Assembly (NCBI GenBank): GCA_964354365.1
Contig: CAYGZM010000073.1
Coordinates: 1 to 17,643, forward strand
Length of the DNA: 17,643 nucleotides
Direction of reading: 5' to 3'
Origin: CAYGZM01 sp964354365
Lineage (GTDB): Bacteria; Planctomycetota; Phycisphaerae; Sedimentisphaerales; Anaerobacaceae
Positions 6,335 to 12,625 of the stretch are shown in pieces (the first letter of the stretch is position 1; each line of letters starts with the position of its first letter). The translations under genes and the position numbers were made by a program. The notes beneath the pieces were generated by a model, which searched no databases, had not been told where the DNA came from, and saw only the letters and a program-made list of their open reading frames with translations.

Positions 6335-7231
6335 TTAGCGTGTGGTCGTCGTAGTGCCGCCGCCGGCTCCGCCGTCGGTCACCAGGAACGAATCAGTTCT
6401 ATCCGCAGGATCTACCAGCGCGATTGGGTATGTCCCGTTTTTCTTGTTGGCAGTCGGCCCGGTCCCGACCCACCTGGTGAAAAGGTTGTCGTCATCAACG
6501 CCGCTGCGAGACGACTTCTCGAAGCTCGAGTGCCCGTCCATAAACAAGACGTTCTGCCCATCCTCCTGGTGAGTCTGGGAATTGCCATTCTTGATCGCCT
6601 CTCTGTCGGTGCCGGTTGAGAAGCTTGTCCAGTCCGCCGCGGGTCGCGCCGTAGTGCCCGGCGTAGCCTGCCATGGATTCGGATCCGACGCAACCGCCAT
6701 ACCAGGCTCGCTCGACGAGGTCAGCGCATATACCCCGTAAGGGAAATGATACGCGTAGCTGCAGTGGCTCTGGGGAACAATGCCGAAATCCCACAGATCA
6801 ATAAGCTCCACACCCGTCAAGGCGTCATCGGACGGTTTGAATTCCGTAACCCCTGAATCGCCCTTGCACAGGAACGACTTCGGCGTTACCTCGGAATACT
6901 TTATCAGCAGGTAGAAATTAGACGACATGTTCGCCTGGCCGCCGCTGCCGTCCGCAGCCAGTCCAAAAGCCACCTGGCGGGTAACGTTCCGCCAGTTCGC
7001 TATCGTCGCCCTGTAGAGGCTGCTCCGACCGCCCGCACGAGGCATCTCATCGTCATAGTCGTTGCTGTAGATCAGCATCGCCTTGCCGATACCAGACAGG
7101 TTCGTCCCGCAGTACAGCCGGTACGCAATCTGGCGAACTCGCGCCAACGCCGGCATCAGGATACCCATCAATAGAGCTATGATTGCGATCACGACCAACA
7201 GCTCAACCAATGTAAAACCTTTTTTCTTCAT
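6335..7231 (-). CDS. Pseudopilin-like protein with H-x10-DG signature (copy 2)
   Basis: A 298-residue paralog of the protein at 4149-5036. It has the same prepilin signal (MKKKG|FTLVELLVV, Glu at +5), the conserved RLYCGTNLSGIGKAMLIYSN segment (38-57), and HQEDGQNVLFMDGH near the C-terminal third. The proteins diverge at the very end: this one finishes in a Gly/Thr-rich tail (GGAGGGTTTTTR), copy 1 in a short APGIIRP. The ATG at 7231 follows AAGGAG with good spacing. The role is presumed to be an exported pseudopilin or minor pilin assembled by machinery encoded elsewhere. Promoter at 7607-7635, leader of about 370 nt and terminator at 6264-6299 define a single-gene unit with the same layout as copy 1. 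Confidence 0.85.
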   Translation of the reverse strand: MKKKGFTLVELLVVIAIIALLMGILMPALARVRQIAYRLYCGTNLSGIGKAMLIYSNDYDDEMPRAGGRSSLYRATIANWRNVTRQVAFGLAADGSGGQANMSSNFYLLIKYSEVTPKSFLCKGDSGVTEFKPSDDALTGVELIDLWDFGIVPQSHCSYAYHFPYGVYALTSSSEPGMAVASDPNPWQATPGTTARPAADWTSFSTGTDREAIKNGNSQTHQEDGQNVLFMDGHSSFEKSSRSGVDDDNLFTRWVGTGPTANKKNGTYPIALVDPADRTDSFLVTDGGAGGGTTTTTR

Positions 7232-7510
7232 TTCTTGTCTCCTTCAATATTGAGATTCGCAACTTCGACCGTTACAAAGTTCACTCTGGATTTATTTCCG
7301 AATGGATAAATGCTTCCTGCCCCACATACATAGAGCACCGGCACCCTTTGTTTTGTGCGAACCTACTGGACGATATTTCTTCACTCTGAAACGGCCGGTT
7401 TAGTCTCATAACAACTTGGCTCTTGCCCGTCGCCACTCCTCACCCAACTCCATCCAGGCCTGACAATCTTACCGCCAGACCACAAGCTAACCTAACGTAT
7501 CCCATTTTCC

Positions 7511-7593
7511 GGCAGGTGGGTTTGTGGTATGAAAAACGAGCCTAAGTATAATATGATGACAGTTCAATTATGATACGATGCTTCAAACCTGCC
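7511..7593 (-). promoter_or_regulatory. Pseudopilin leader element, copy C (at transcript start)
   Basis: On the minus strand it opens with GGCAGGTTTG (7593-7584) and closes with CAAACCcACCTGCC (7524-7511), a closing stem with one extra C. The interior has TATCATA and TGTCATCATA in the same order as the other two copies. It starts about 6 nt after the expected transcription start. Confidence 0.65.
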
Positions 7594-7606
7594 TGTCACT
7601 AACATA

Positions 7607-7635
7607 ATAGTAACACAACCTGCTCGGCCTGTCAA
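7607..7635 (-). promoter_or_regulatory. Promoter of pseudopilin copy 2
   Basis: On the minus strand a perfect TTGACA (7635-7630) and TACTAT (7612-7607) are 17 nt apart. The expected start is near 7600, giving a leader of about 370 nt. The bases after the -10 box match those of the copy 1 promoter almost exactly. Confidence 0.75.
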
Positions 7636-7664
7636 ATAAAATTTCGTCAAATTTTCATAAGTTC

Positions 7665-7692
7665 TTGAAAAATTTTCCGATTCTCTTAATAT
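7665..7692 (+). promoter_or_regulatory. Candidate promoter of the UDPGP gene
   Basis: TTGAAA (7665-7670) and TAATAT (7687-7692) are separated by 16 nt, about 28 nt before the ATG at 7720. Both are partial consensus matches in an AT-rich stretch, so this is tentative. Confidence 0.35.
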
Positions 7693-7719
7693 CCTGACTC
7701 TCAGCCTGGAATCCCGGCT

Positions 7720-9147
7720 ATGAATGTTGAAAAAAACCTAAAAAGCACAAAAAAACTGCTGCAAGAGCACGGCCAAAGCCATCTTTTGACATTCTGGGAC
7801 TACCTCACCCCCGACCAGAAGCAGAATCTGCTCGCCCAGCTCAGCAGCCTGGATTGGCCCAAAATCGACGATTATGTGGCTGATTGCGTCAAAAAACCGC
7901 CATCCGTCAAATTACCAGCCGACCTTGCCCCCCCTGAATTCTACCCCGCACACCCCGAAAACCGCCGGCAACAACGCAAATACGCCCAAGCCCTCGAACT
8001 GGGGAAAAAGCTCATTTCCGCCGGAAAAGTGGCCGCATTCGTCGTCGCCGGCGGACAGGGAACCAGGCTCGGATTCGACCGCCCAAAGGGAGACCTACCT
8101 ATCAGCCCGGTCAAGAACAAGACCCTCTTCAGGATATTCGCCGAGACAATCACTGCCGCCTCGAAGAAATACCGAGCAACCTGCCCTTGGTACATTATGA
8201 CCAGCCCTCTCAACCATCACCAGACCATCGAAATCTTCCGCAAAAACAACTATTACGGCCTCGAATCCAGTAACGTTTTCATATTCCAGCAGGGCACATT
8301 GCCGAATCTCAGCTTCGACGGCAAGATACTGCTCGCCGACAAAGGCCAAATAGCCGCCTCGCCGGACGGCCACGGTGGAAGCCTAAAGGCCCTCTACGCC
8401 GGCGGAGCCGTCGCTGATATGAAAAAACGCGGCATAGAGTTCATAAGTTACTGGCAGGTCGATAATCCGCTCATAAACATCTTCGACCCCCTTTTCGTCG
8501 GCCTGCACGCACTCGACAAGGCCGAAATGTCCTCAAAAACCGTCATAAAAACCGGACCCTACGAAAAAGTCGGCAATTTCTGCATCGCCGACGGCAGGCT
8601 CACCGTAATCGAGTACTCCGACCTGCCTGATGACCTGGCCGAGAAACGAAATCCCGACGGCTCGCTCGCCTTTCAGCTCGGCAGCATCGCAATACACATC
8701 ATCAGCACGGCCTTCGTCGAAAAACTCAATGCCCACGGCTTCTCTCTGCCCATCCACAGGGCCATCAAGAAAATCCCCTACATCGACCGCAAGGGAAACC
8801 CCATCGAGCCCAAAAAGCCAAATGGCGTAAAGCTCGAAACCTTTGTCTTCGACGCCCTGCCGCTGGCAGAAAACTCGATAATCCTCGAGACCGTCCGCAG
8901 CCAGGAATTCGCCCCAACAAAGAACCGCGCCGGCATTGACAGCATCGAAACCACAAGGCAGATGATCATCGACCGCGCCGCCGACTGGCTCCAAGCCGCA
9001 GGCATCCAAATCCCCCGAAAGACAGACGGCTCACCCGATTGCACCCTCGAAATCGCCCCCGCCTTTGCACTCTGCAAAGAAGACGTAAGAGAAAGGCTCG
9101 ACCGAATCCCATCTATCAAGTCGGATCAGACTGTTTTTATTGCTTGA
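7720..9147 (+). CDS. UDPGP type 1 family pyrophosphorylase (probable UDP-N-acetylhexosamine or UDP-glucose pyrophosphorylase)
   Basis: A 475-residue nucleotidyltransferase resembling eukaryotic UAP1/AGX enzymes, which make UDP-sugars from UTP and a sugar 1-phosphate for cell-surface polymers. Motifs in order: VVAGGQGTRLGFDRPKGD (108-125), the nucleotide-binding loop and catalytic lysine; TSPLNH (161-166); QQGTLP (190-195); SPDGHGG (214-220); and YWQVDNPL (244-251), with the metal-binding Asp region. QQGTLP and the following layout favour the UDP-N-acetylglucosamine/galactosamine branch, but plain glucose 1-phosphate cannot be excluded from motifs. Length is typical. The ATG at 7720 lacks a strong Shine-Dalgarno. 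It is transcribed away from the pseudopilin unit, and the next plus-strand gene starts 33 nt after its stop. Confidence 0.85.
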   Translation: MNVEKNLKSTKKLLQEHGQSHLLTFWDYLTPDQKQNLLAQLSSLDWPKIDDYVADCVKKPPSVKLPADLAPPEFYPAHPENRRQQRKYAQALELGKKLISAGKVAAFVVAGGQGTRLGFDRPKGDLPISPVKNKTLFRIFAETITAASKKYRATCPWYIMTSPLNHHQTIEIFRKNNYYGLESSNVFIFQQGTLPNLSFDGKILLADKGQIAASPDGHGGSLKALYAGGAVADMKKRGIEFISYWQVDNPLINIFDPLFVGLHALDKAEMSSKTVIKTGPYEKVGNFCIADGRLTVIEYSDLPDDLAEKRNPDGSLAFQLGSIAIHIISTAFVEKLNAHGFSLPIHRAIKKIPYIDRKGNPIEPKKPNGVKLETFVFDALPLAENSIILETVRSQEFAPTKNRAGIDSIETTRQMIIDRAADWLQAAGIQIPRKTDGSPDCTLEIAPAFALCKEDVRERLDRIPSIKSDQTVFIA

Positions 9148-9170
9148 AACGTATCGAACCCCTCCATTAG
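9144..9170 (+). pseudogene. Possible 3' remnant of a DUF4160 gene
   Basis: The frame at 9144-9170 reads LKRIEPLH-stop, resembling the usual C-terminal end (K-I-x-PL) of DUF4160 proteins. Those are normally encoded directly upstream of DUF2442 with a very short gap; here the stop falls 10 nt before the DUF2442 start. The rest of such a gene is absent, because the UDPGP gene occupies the space. The match covers only a few residues, so chance is possible. Confidence 0.3.
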
Positions 9171-9180
9171 GGACCGTGTT

Positions 9181-9462
9181 ATGTACCACGATGTTGTTAA
9201 TGTTAAGTGTCTTGATGACTTCCGGCTGGAGCTGACCTTCGATGACGGCAAGTCGGGCGTTCTGGACTGTAAGCCTATCATTGCCAAAGGTGGTGTCTTT
9301 TCAAAGCTCCGAAATCCGCAAGTATTTAAAAAGGCACAGGTCAATAAAGAACTCGGCGTCGTTACCTGGGATGATGACGTTGACATCGCCCCTGAAACTG
9401 CCTACAGCTTGGCTACCGGCTCGCCGCTTCCGGACTGGATGCAAGCGTCCCACGGCCCGTGA
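9181..9462 (+). CDS. DUF2442 domain protein
   Basis: A 93-residue protein matching the DUF2442 pattern: VVNVKCLDDFRLELTFDDG (5-23), LDCKPII, VFSKLRNPQVF (39-49), then GVVTWDDDVDIAPET (59-73), equivalent to the common W-x-x-x-x-D-(I/L)-x-PE motif. DUF2442 proteins are often paired with DUF4160 in predicted toxin-antitoxin-like modules and are presumed to be the antidote half. No intact partner is present here; only a possible remnant lies upstream. The ATG at 9181 is preceded by a weak AGGGA. The next plus-strand gene starts 60 nt downstream. Confidence 0.8.
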   Translation: MYHDVVNVKCLDDFRLELTFDDGKSGVLDCKPIIAKGGVFSKLRNPQVFKKAQVNKELGVVTWDDDVDIAPETAYSLATGSPLPDWMQASHGP

Positions 9463-9522
9463 TTGAATATCAAAGGGGCTAACAACAAGCCACGTATACC
9501 CCATTCTTGCTGGAGAGGAATA

Positions 9523-9903
9523 ATGCCATGCGAATACCATGAGATTGCCGAGTTGCTCGAAGAATTGCTAAGACAGAGCAGGCACCAATTTCCCCAGAGG
9601 CGTGAACCCCTGGATGCTCTGGAGAATCACGAGGTTTACATCATCCGCTGGAATGACACCGTTCTCCATGTGGGAAGAACCCTGCGCGGGGGTGGAGGAC
9701 TGCGGTGCCGCCTCAGTGGCCATCTCTCTGCGAACTCCTCGTTTGTGCGGGATGATCTGAACGGGCAAGGAGCAAGGCTGCGCGAGCAACGATATACCTA
9801 CCAATATCTCATGGTAGAAGGCCCGAGAAAGCGAGCCTTGCTCGAGGCCCTTGCAACTGGCACACTCTGCCCCCGACATGCCGGCACCGGCGCTGGGCAG
9901 TAG
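9523..9903 (+). CDS. GIY-YIG-like nuclease superfamily protein, possibly inactive
   Basis: 126 residues from the ATG at 9523, which I prefer over the upstream in-frame TTG at 9463 because GGAGAGG lies just before it. The central part fits a GIY-YIG core: VYIIRW (38-43) for the first motif, LHVGRT (48-53) for YIG, then RCRLSGH (61-67) with basic and His positions. LLEALATGTLCP (106-117) supplies the conserved Glu at 108. The final Asn expected after the P-x-(Y/H) turn is Ala120 here (PRHAGTG). The family usually cuts DNA with one metal ion; this variant could be weakened or serve another role. No linker or DNA-binding domain is visible beyond the single domain. It follows DUF2442 and converges on galM. 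Confidence 0.65.
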   Translation: MPCEYHEIAELLEELLRQSRHQFPQRREPLDALENHEVYIIRWNDTVLHVGRTLRGGGGLRCRLSGHLSANSSFVRDDLNGQGARLREQRYTYQYLMVEGPRKRALLEALATGTLCPRHAGTGAGQ

Positions 9904-9918
9904 CCTTGGCTTGGGATA

Positions 9919-9958
9919 CGTGCATTTGAAATGCACGGCGGGGTTTCGCCCCCCCCGC
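9919..9958. terminator. Paired hairpins between convergent genes
   Basis: CGTGCATTT (9919-9927) and AAATGCACG (9929-9937) form a near-perfect palindrome, followed at once by GCGGGG (9938-9943) pairing with CCCCGC (9953-9958). They lie between the stop codons of the GIY-YIG-like gene and galM. There is no T-run, so termination activity is uncertain. Confidence 0.4.
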
Positions 9959-9961
9959 AAT

Positions 9962-11107
9962 CTACTTCGTGGAGAACTTATGCACAGTTGTAGTGGCGTA
10001 CTTTTCGCCCGGCCGCAACACGACCGATGGGAAATTCGTCTTGTTCGGCGAATCCGGGAAGTGCTGCGTCTCCAGACAAAACGCATAGTGCTTCTTATAC
10101 ACCTTGCCGTCCTTGCCCGTCAGCGTGCCGTCCAGAAAATTGCCCGTATAGAACTGCACGCCAGGCTCGGTCGTTCGTATCTCCATCACCCGCCCGCTCG
10201 TCGGCTCATACACCTTCGCGCAGAGCTTCATCTTCCCGGCCTTGCCGTTGAGCACGAAATTGTGGTCGTACCCTCCGATATCCACCTGCTTAATCCGCGA
10301 GCCCATCGTCATCGGCTTGGTGAAGTCCATCGGCGAATTCTTAACGCTCTTGAGCTCGCCTGTCGGTATCAGCCCCTCATCGACCGGCGTGTAACGATCT
10401 GCGTTGAGCATCAGTTCATGACCCAGAATGTCGCCATTGCCCTGGCCTGCGAGGTTCCAATAGCTGTGGTTCGTCAGATTCAAAACGGTCGCTTTGTCCG
10501 TCGTCGCCTCATAGCGCATCTTCAATTCATTATCCGCCGTCAGCGTGTATGTAACCGTGCATCTTAGATTCCCGGGATACCCCTCCTCGCCGTCCTTGCT
10601 AAGGTAGCTCAGCTTGAGGATCGCCTCGTCGCCCTTCGCCTGGGCCCGCTCGATCTTCCACACAACCTTGTCGAATCCTTTGATCCCGCCGTGCAGGTGG
10701 TTCGGCCCGTTATTCGCCGCCAGCTTGTACTCGACTCCGTCGAGCACGAACTTGCCTGCTCCGATCCGGTTGCCATACCGCCCGATTATGGCGCCGAAAT
10801 ACGGGTGTCCCCGGAGATACCCGTCCAGATTATCGAACCCCAGCACGATATCGCCCGGCTTGCCCTCGCGGTCCGGCGCCTTCAGCGAGATTAGGATTCC
10901 ACCGTAGGTAATAACCTTCGCCTCAATCCCTTTGCCATTCGTCATCGTCACCACATCAACCGCCTGACCGTCGGCCGTCTTGCCGAATGGTTCAACTTTG
11001 ATACCCATTGTCCTGGCCTCCTTACCACAGCATTTTCCCGTTGCACAACCGCTCACACAGACCATCGCCGCCGCCAAAATCACCATCGCCAAAATTCGTA
11101 TTCTCAT
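9962..11107 (-). CDS. galM: Aldose 1-epimerase (galactose mutarotase), predicted lipoprotein
   Basis: Interconverts alpha and beta anomers of aldohexoses. The 381 residues carry the mutarotase core: GRYGNRI (109-115), ANNGPNHLHGG (131-141) with His139, LTNHSYWNL (211-219) with His214, and CLETQHFPD (344-352) with the catalytic base Glu346. Unlike cytoplasmic GalM it starts with a lipoprotein signal, MRIRILAMVILAAAMVCVSG, and a lipobox ending in Cys21, so it should be anchored outside the cytoplasm, presumably acting on sugars in the periplasm. The ATG at 11107 follows GGGAG at good spacing. A consensus promoter lies at 11162-11190, giving a leader of about 48 nt. It is a single-gene unit, divergent from the DUF488 pair. 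Confidence 0.92.
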   Translation of the reverse strand: MRIRILAMVILAAAMVCVSGCATGKCCGKEARTMGIKVEPFGKTADGQAVDVVTMTNGKGIEAKVITYGGILISLKAPDREGKPGDIVLGFDNLDGYLRGHPYFGAIIGRYGNRIGAGKFVLDGVEYKLAANNGPNHLHGGIKGFDKVVWKIERAQAKGDEAILKLSYLSKDGEEGYPGNLRCTVTYTLTADNELKMRYEATTDKATVLNLTNHSYWNLAGQGNGDILGHELMLNADRYTPVDEGLIPTGELKSVKNSPMDFTKPMTMGSRIKQVDIGGYDHNFVLNGKAGKMKLCAKVYEPTSGRVMEIRTTEPGVQFYTGNFLDGTLTGKDGKVYKKHYAFCLETQHFPDSPNKTNFPSVVLRPGEKYATTTVHKFSTK

Positions 11108-11138
11108 TTCTTGCTCCCATTCAAGTATATCTGTACTC

Positions 11139-11169
11139 TTGACACTTGCAGCTTCCTGCGGAATATACT
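11139..11169 (+). promoter_or_regulatory. Candidate promoter of the DUF488 pair
   Basis: TTGACA (11139-11144) and TATACT (11164-11169) are good hexamers but 19 nt apart, longer than ideal. They overlap the galM promoter on the other strand. The start would be about 130 nt before the DUF488 ATG. Confidence 0.35.
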
Positions 11170-11190
11170 CTCACAGAATCTGAATGTCAA
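11162..11190 (-). promoter_or_regulatory. galM promoter
   Basis: On the minus strand a perfect TTGACA (11190-11185) and TATATT (11167-11162) are separated by exactly 17 nt. The expected start is near 11155. Confidence 0.75.
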
Positions 11191-11304
11191 AACGTTTCTT
11201 TACCCTACTTCGCGCCCGCCTCAGGAAAATCTCCAGTTTTTCTCCCGCCTGGTCGAAGAATATGATATGCTTAAGTAACGAGCCCGTTCTGTAGGTTTAA
11301 GACA

Positions 11305-11745
11305 ATGCCAAGACAGTTATTCACAATTGGATACGAGGGTACAGGGATTGACGCCTTCGTTGCAGATCTATTGGCCAACGACATCGACTGCGTCCTCGAT
11401 GTAAGGGCTCTGCCTCTATCGAGGAAACCCGGTTTCTCCAAGAACCAGCTGCTCCAAAGACTTGAACAGTCACAAATTCACTACGTTCATCTTGCCGACT
11501 TGGGAACGCCCAAGCCGATTAGGGAGGACCTCAAGTCCACTGGAGATTATTCCACGTTTTTCCGGAAGATGGACAAGTACCTCTCCGCCAAGAAGAAGGC
11601 CATCGAAGCAGCCTATGACTACGTGATGCGAAATACGTGTTGCTTAATGTGCTTTGAGCGCCTCGCGGCACGGTGCCACCGTGAGATTATCGCGCAAAAA
11701 ATCAAGGCCAGAGACGGGAACGGGCTCCAAATAAGAAATATTTGA
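11305..11745 (+). CDS. DUF488 family protein
   Basis: A 146-residue protein with the DUF488 signatures: FTIGYEG (6-12), CVLDVRALPLSRKPGFSK (29-46), YVHLADLG (60-67), and LMCFERLAARCHREIIA (114-130), equivalent to the L-L-C-x-E-x6-CHR motif. The conserved Asp-Val-Arg, Cys/Glu and Cys-His-Arg positions suggest an enzyme-like pocket, but the biochemical activity of the family is not established. The ATG at 11305 has no strong Shine-Dalgarno. Its stop is 7 nt before the next gene, so the two form a two-gene operon. I recall that this pairing with a larger Cys-rich partner recurs in many bacteria. Confidence 0.85.
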   Translation: MPRQLFTIGYEGTGIDAFVADLLANDIDCVLDVRALPLSRKPGFSKNQLLQRLEQSQIHYVHLADLGTPKPIREDLKSTGDYSTFFRKMDKYLSAKKKAIEAAYDYVMRNTCCLMCFERLAARCHREIIAQKIKARDGNGLQIRNI

Positions 11746-11752
11746 ACCAAGT

Positions 11753-12571
11753 ATGCGGAGGGGTATGACCACACTCGAAACAAAAAAGGTACTAATTGTC
11801 GTCAAGGCGCCGCCTAATCCTTCCGAGCGATATCAGGAAACCAATTGCTGTGCTGGAATAGACTTGGTAACTCGAAAATGGGTGAGGTTATACCCGATTC
11901 CATTCAGGTTGCTCGATTCCGACCAGCAGTTTCCAAAGTACAGCATCATCTCTGTCAAGTGCCACAGACCCCTCACAGACAAGCGAATCGAAAGCTACAA
12001 AGTTGACCAGGACAGCATCCGAATACTCGATCGATTAGACACAAAGAACAGATGGGCCAGACGACGAGAGATCATGCTGCCCACAGTATCGCCCTCGTTC
12101 TGCCGGATACTCGACGACGTTGGTCTCAACAAGTCGCTCGGCCTTTTCAAACCGTCGAATGTCCAATTCGTGACGAAGAAACTGCCTTTGAGCAAACAAG
12201 CAAGAATCGAAACTGCCTACAGACAATACCGGTTTTTTGATAAACAATTAAAGCCTCTGGAGCAAATCCCTTTTGCTTTCTACTACGAGTTCAGATGCCG
12301 TGGCTGCTCAGACTGTCCCGGTCACAAGCTGATGATACATGACTGGGAACTCGTGGCGGCGTATAGACGCTGGCGCCGCAAGCACACCCAGCATGGGCTC
12401 TTGCTGCACAAGATTAAAGAAACCTGGCTTCATAAGCTCTGCGCCCCAACGAAGGATACACACTTCATCGTTGGCAATATGTGGCAACACCCCAAGCAAT
12501 TCATGGTTTTGGGCGTTTTCTATCCCCCGAAATCGCCACCGACCTTGTTCAATGGCAAGATTGAACCTTGA
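11753..12571 (+). CDS. DUF488-associated protein with Cys3His motif
   Basis: 272 residues; I know no assigned function. The N-terminal part KKVLIVVKAPPNPSERYQET (11-30), CAGID (33-37), WVRLYPIPFR (43-52) and FPKYSIISVKC (60-70) looks like a compact beta-rich domain. The C-terminal part has FRCRGCSDCPGH (180-191), a C-x2-C-x2-C-x2-H cluster (C182, C185, C188, H191) suited to zinc or an iron-sulfur cluster, then HDWEL (196-200) and FIVGNMWQHPKQFMVLGVFY (238-257). I recall these last motifs from proteins encoded next to DUF488. The start could instead be ATG at 11765 (GGAGG precedes it, but only 3 nt away). Convergent with the metallophosphoesterase gene. Confidence 0.7.
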   Translation: MRRGMTTLETKKVLIVVKAPPNPSERYQETNCCAGIDLVTRKWVRLYPIPFRLLDSDQQFPKYSIISVKCHRPLTDKRIESYKVDQDSIRILDRLDTKNRWARRREIMLPTVSPSFCRILDDVGLNKSLGLFKPSNVQFVTKKLPLSKQARIETAYRQYRFFDKQLKPLEQIPFAFYYEFRCRGCSDCPGHKLMIHDWELVAAYRRWRRKHTQHGLLLHKIKETWLHKLCAPTKDTHFIVGNMWQHPKQFMVLGVFYPPKSPPTLFNGKIEP

Positions 12572-12625
12572 GAACGTACTCGTCCTTGCCGCCCCGACAG
12601 TATAGGACCGAGGCGGCTCAGTACT

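Larger units (their letters stand above)
7232..7719. other. Gene-free divergent region between pseudopilin copy 2 and the UDPGP gene
   Basis: 7232-7600 is the inferred leader of pseudopilin copy 2 and contains one leader element (7511-7593). The pseudopilin promoter (7607-7635, minus) is followed by a weak promoter candidate for the plus-strand gene (7665-7692). No other gene or RNA gene was found. Confidence 0.6.

Noticed and set aside
7232..7719. tRNA or small RNA gene in the divergent region
   Set aside because: No cloverleaf or TTCGA-type T-arm with matching acceptor ends was found; the structured part is explained by the leader element.
9851..10567. Plus-strand frame of 238 codons over galM
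   Set aside because: Exact antisense of a gene with intact catalytic motifs; Arg- and His-rich composition typical of a shadow frame.
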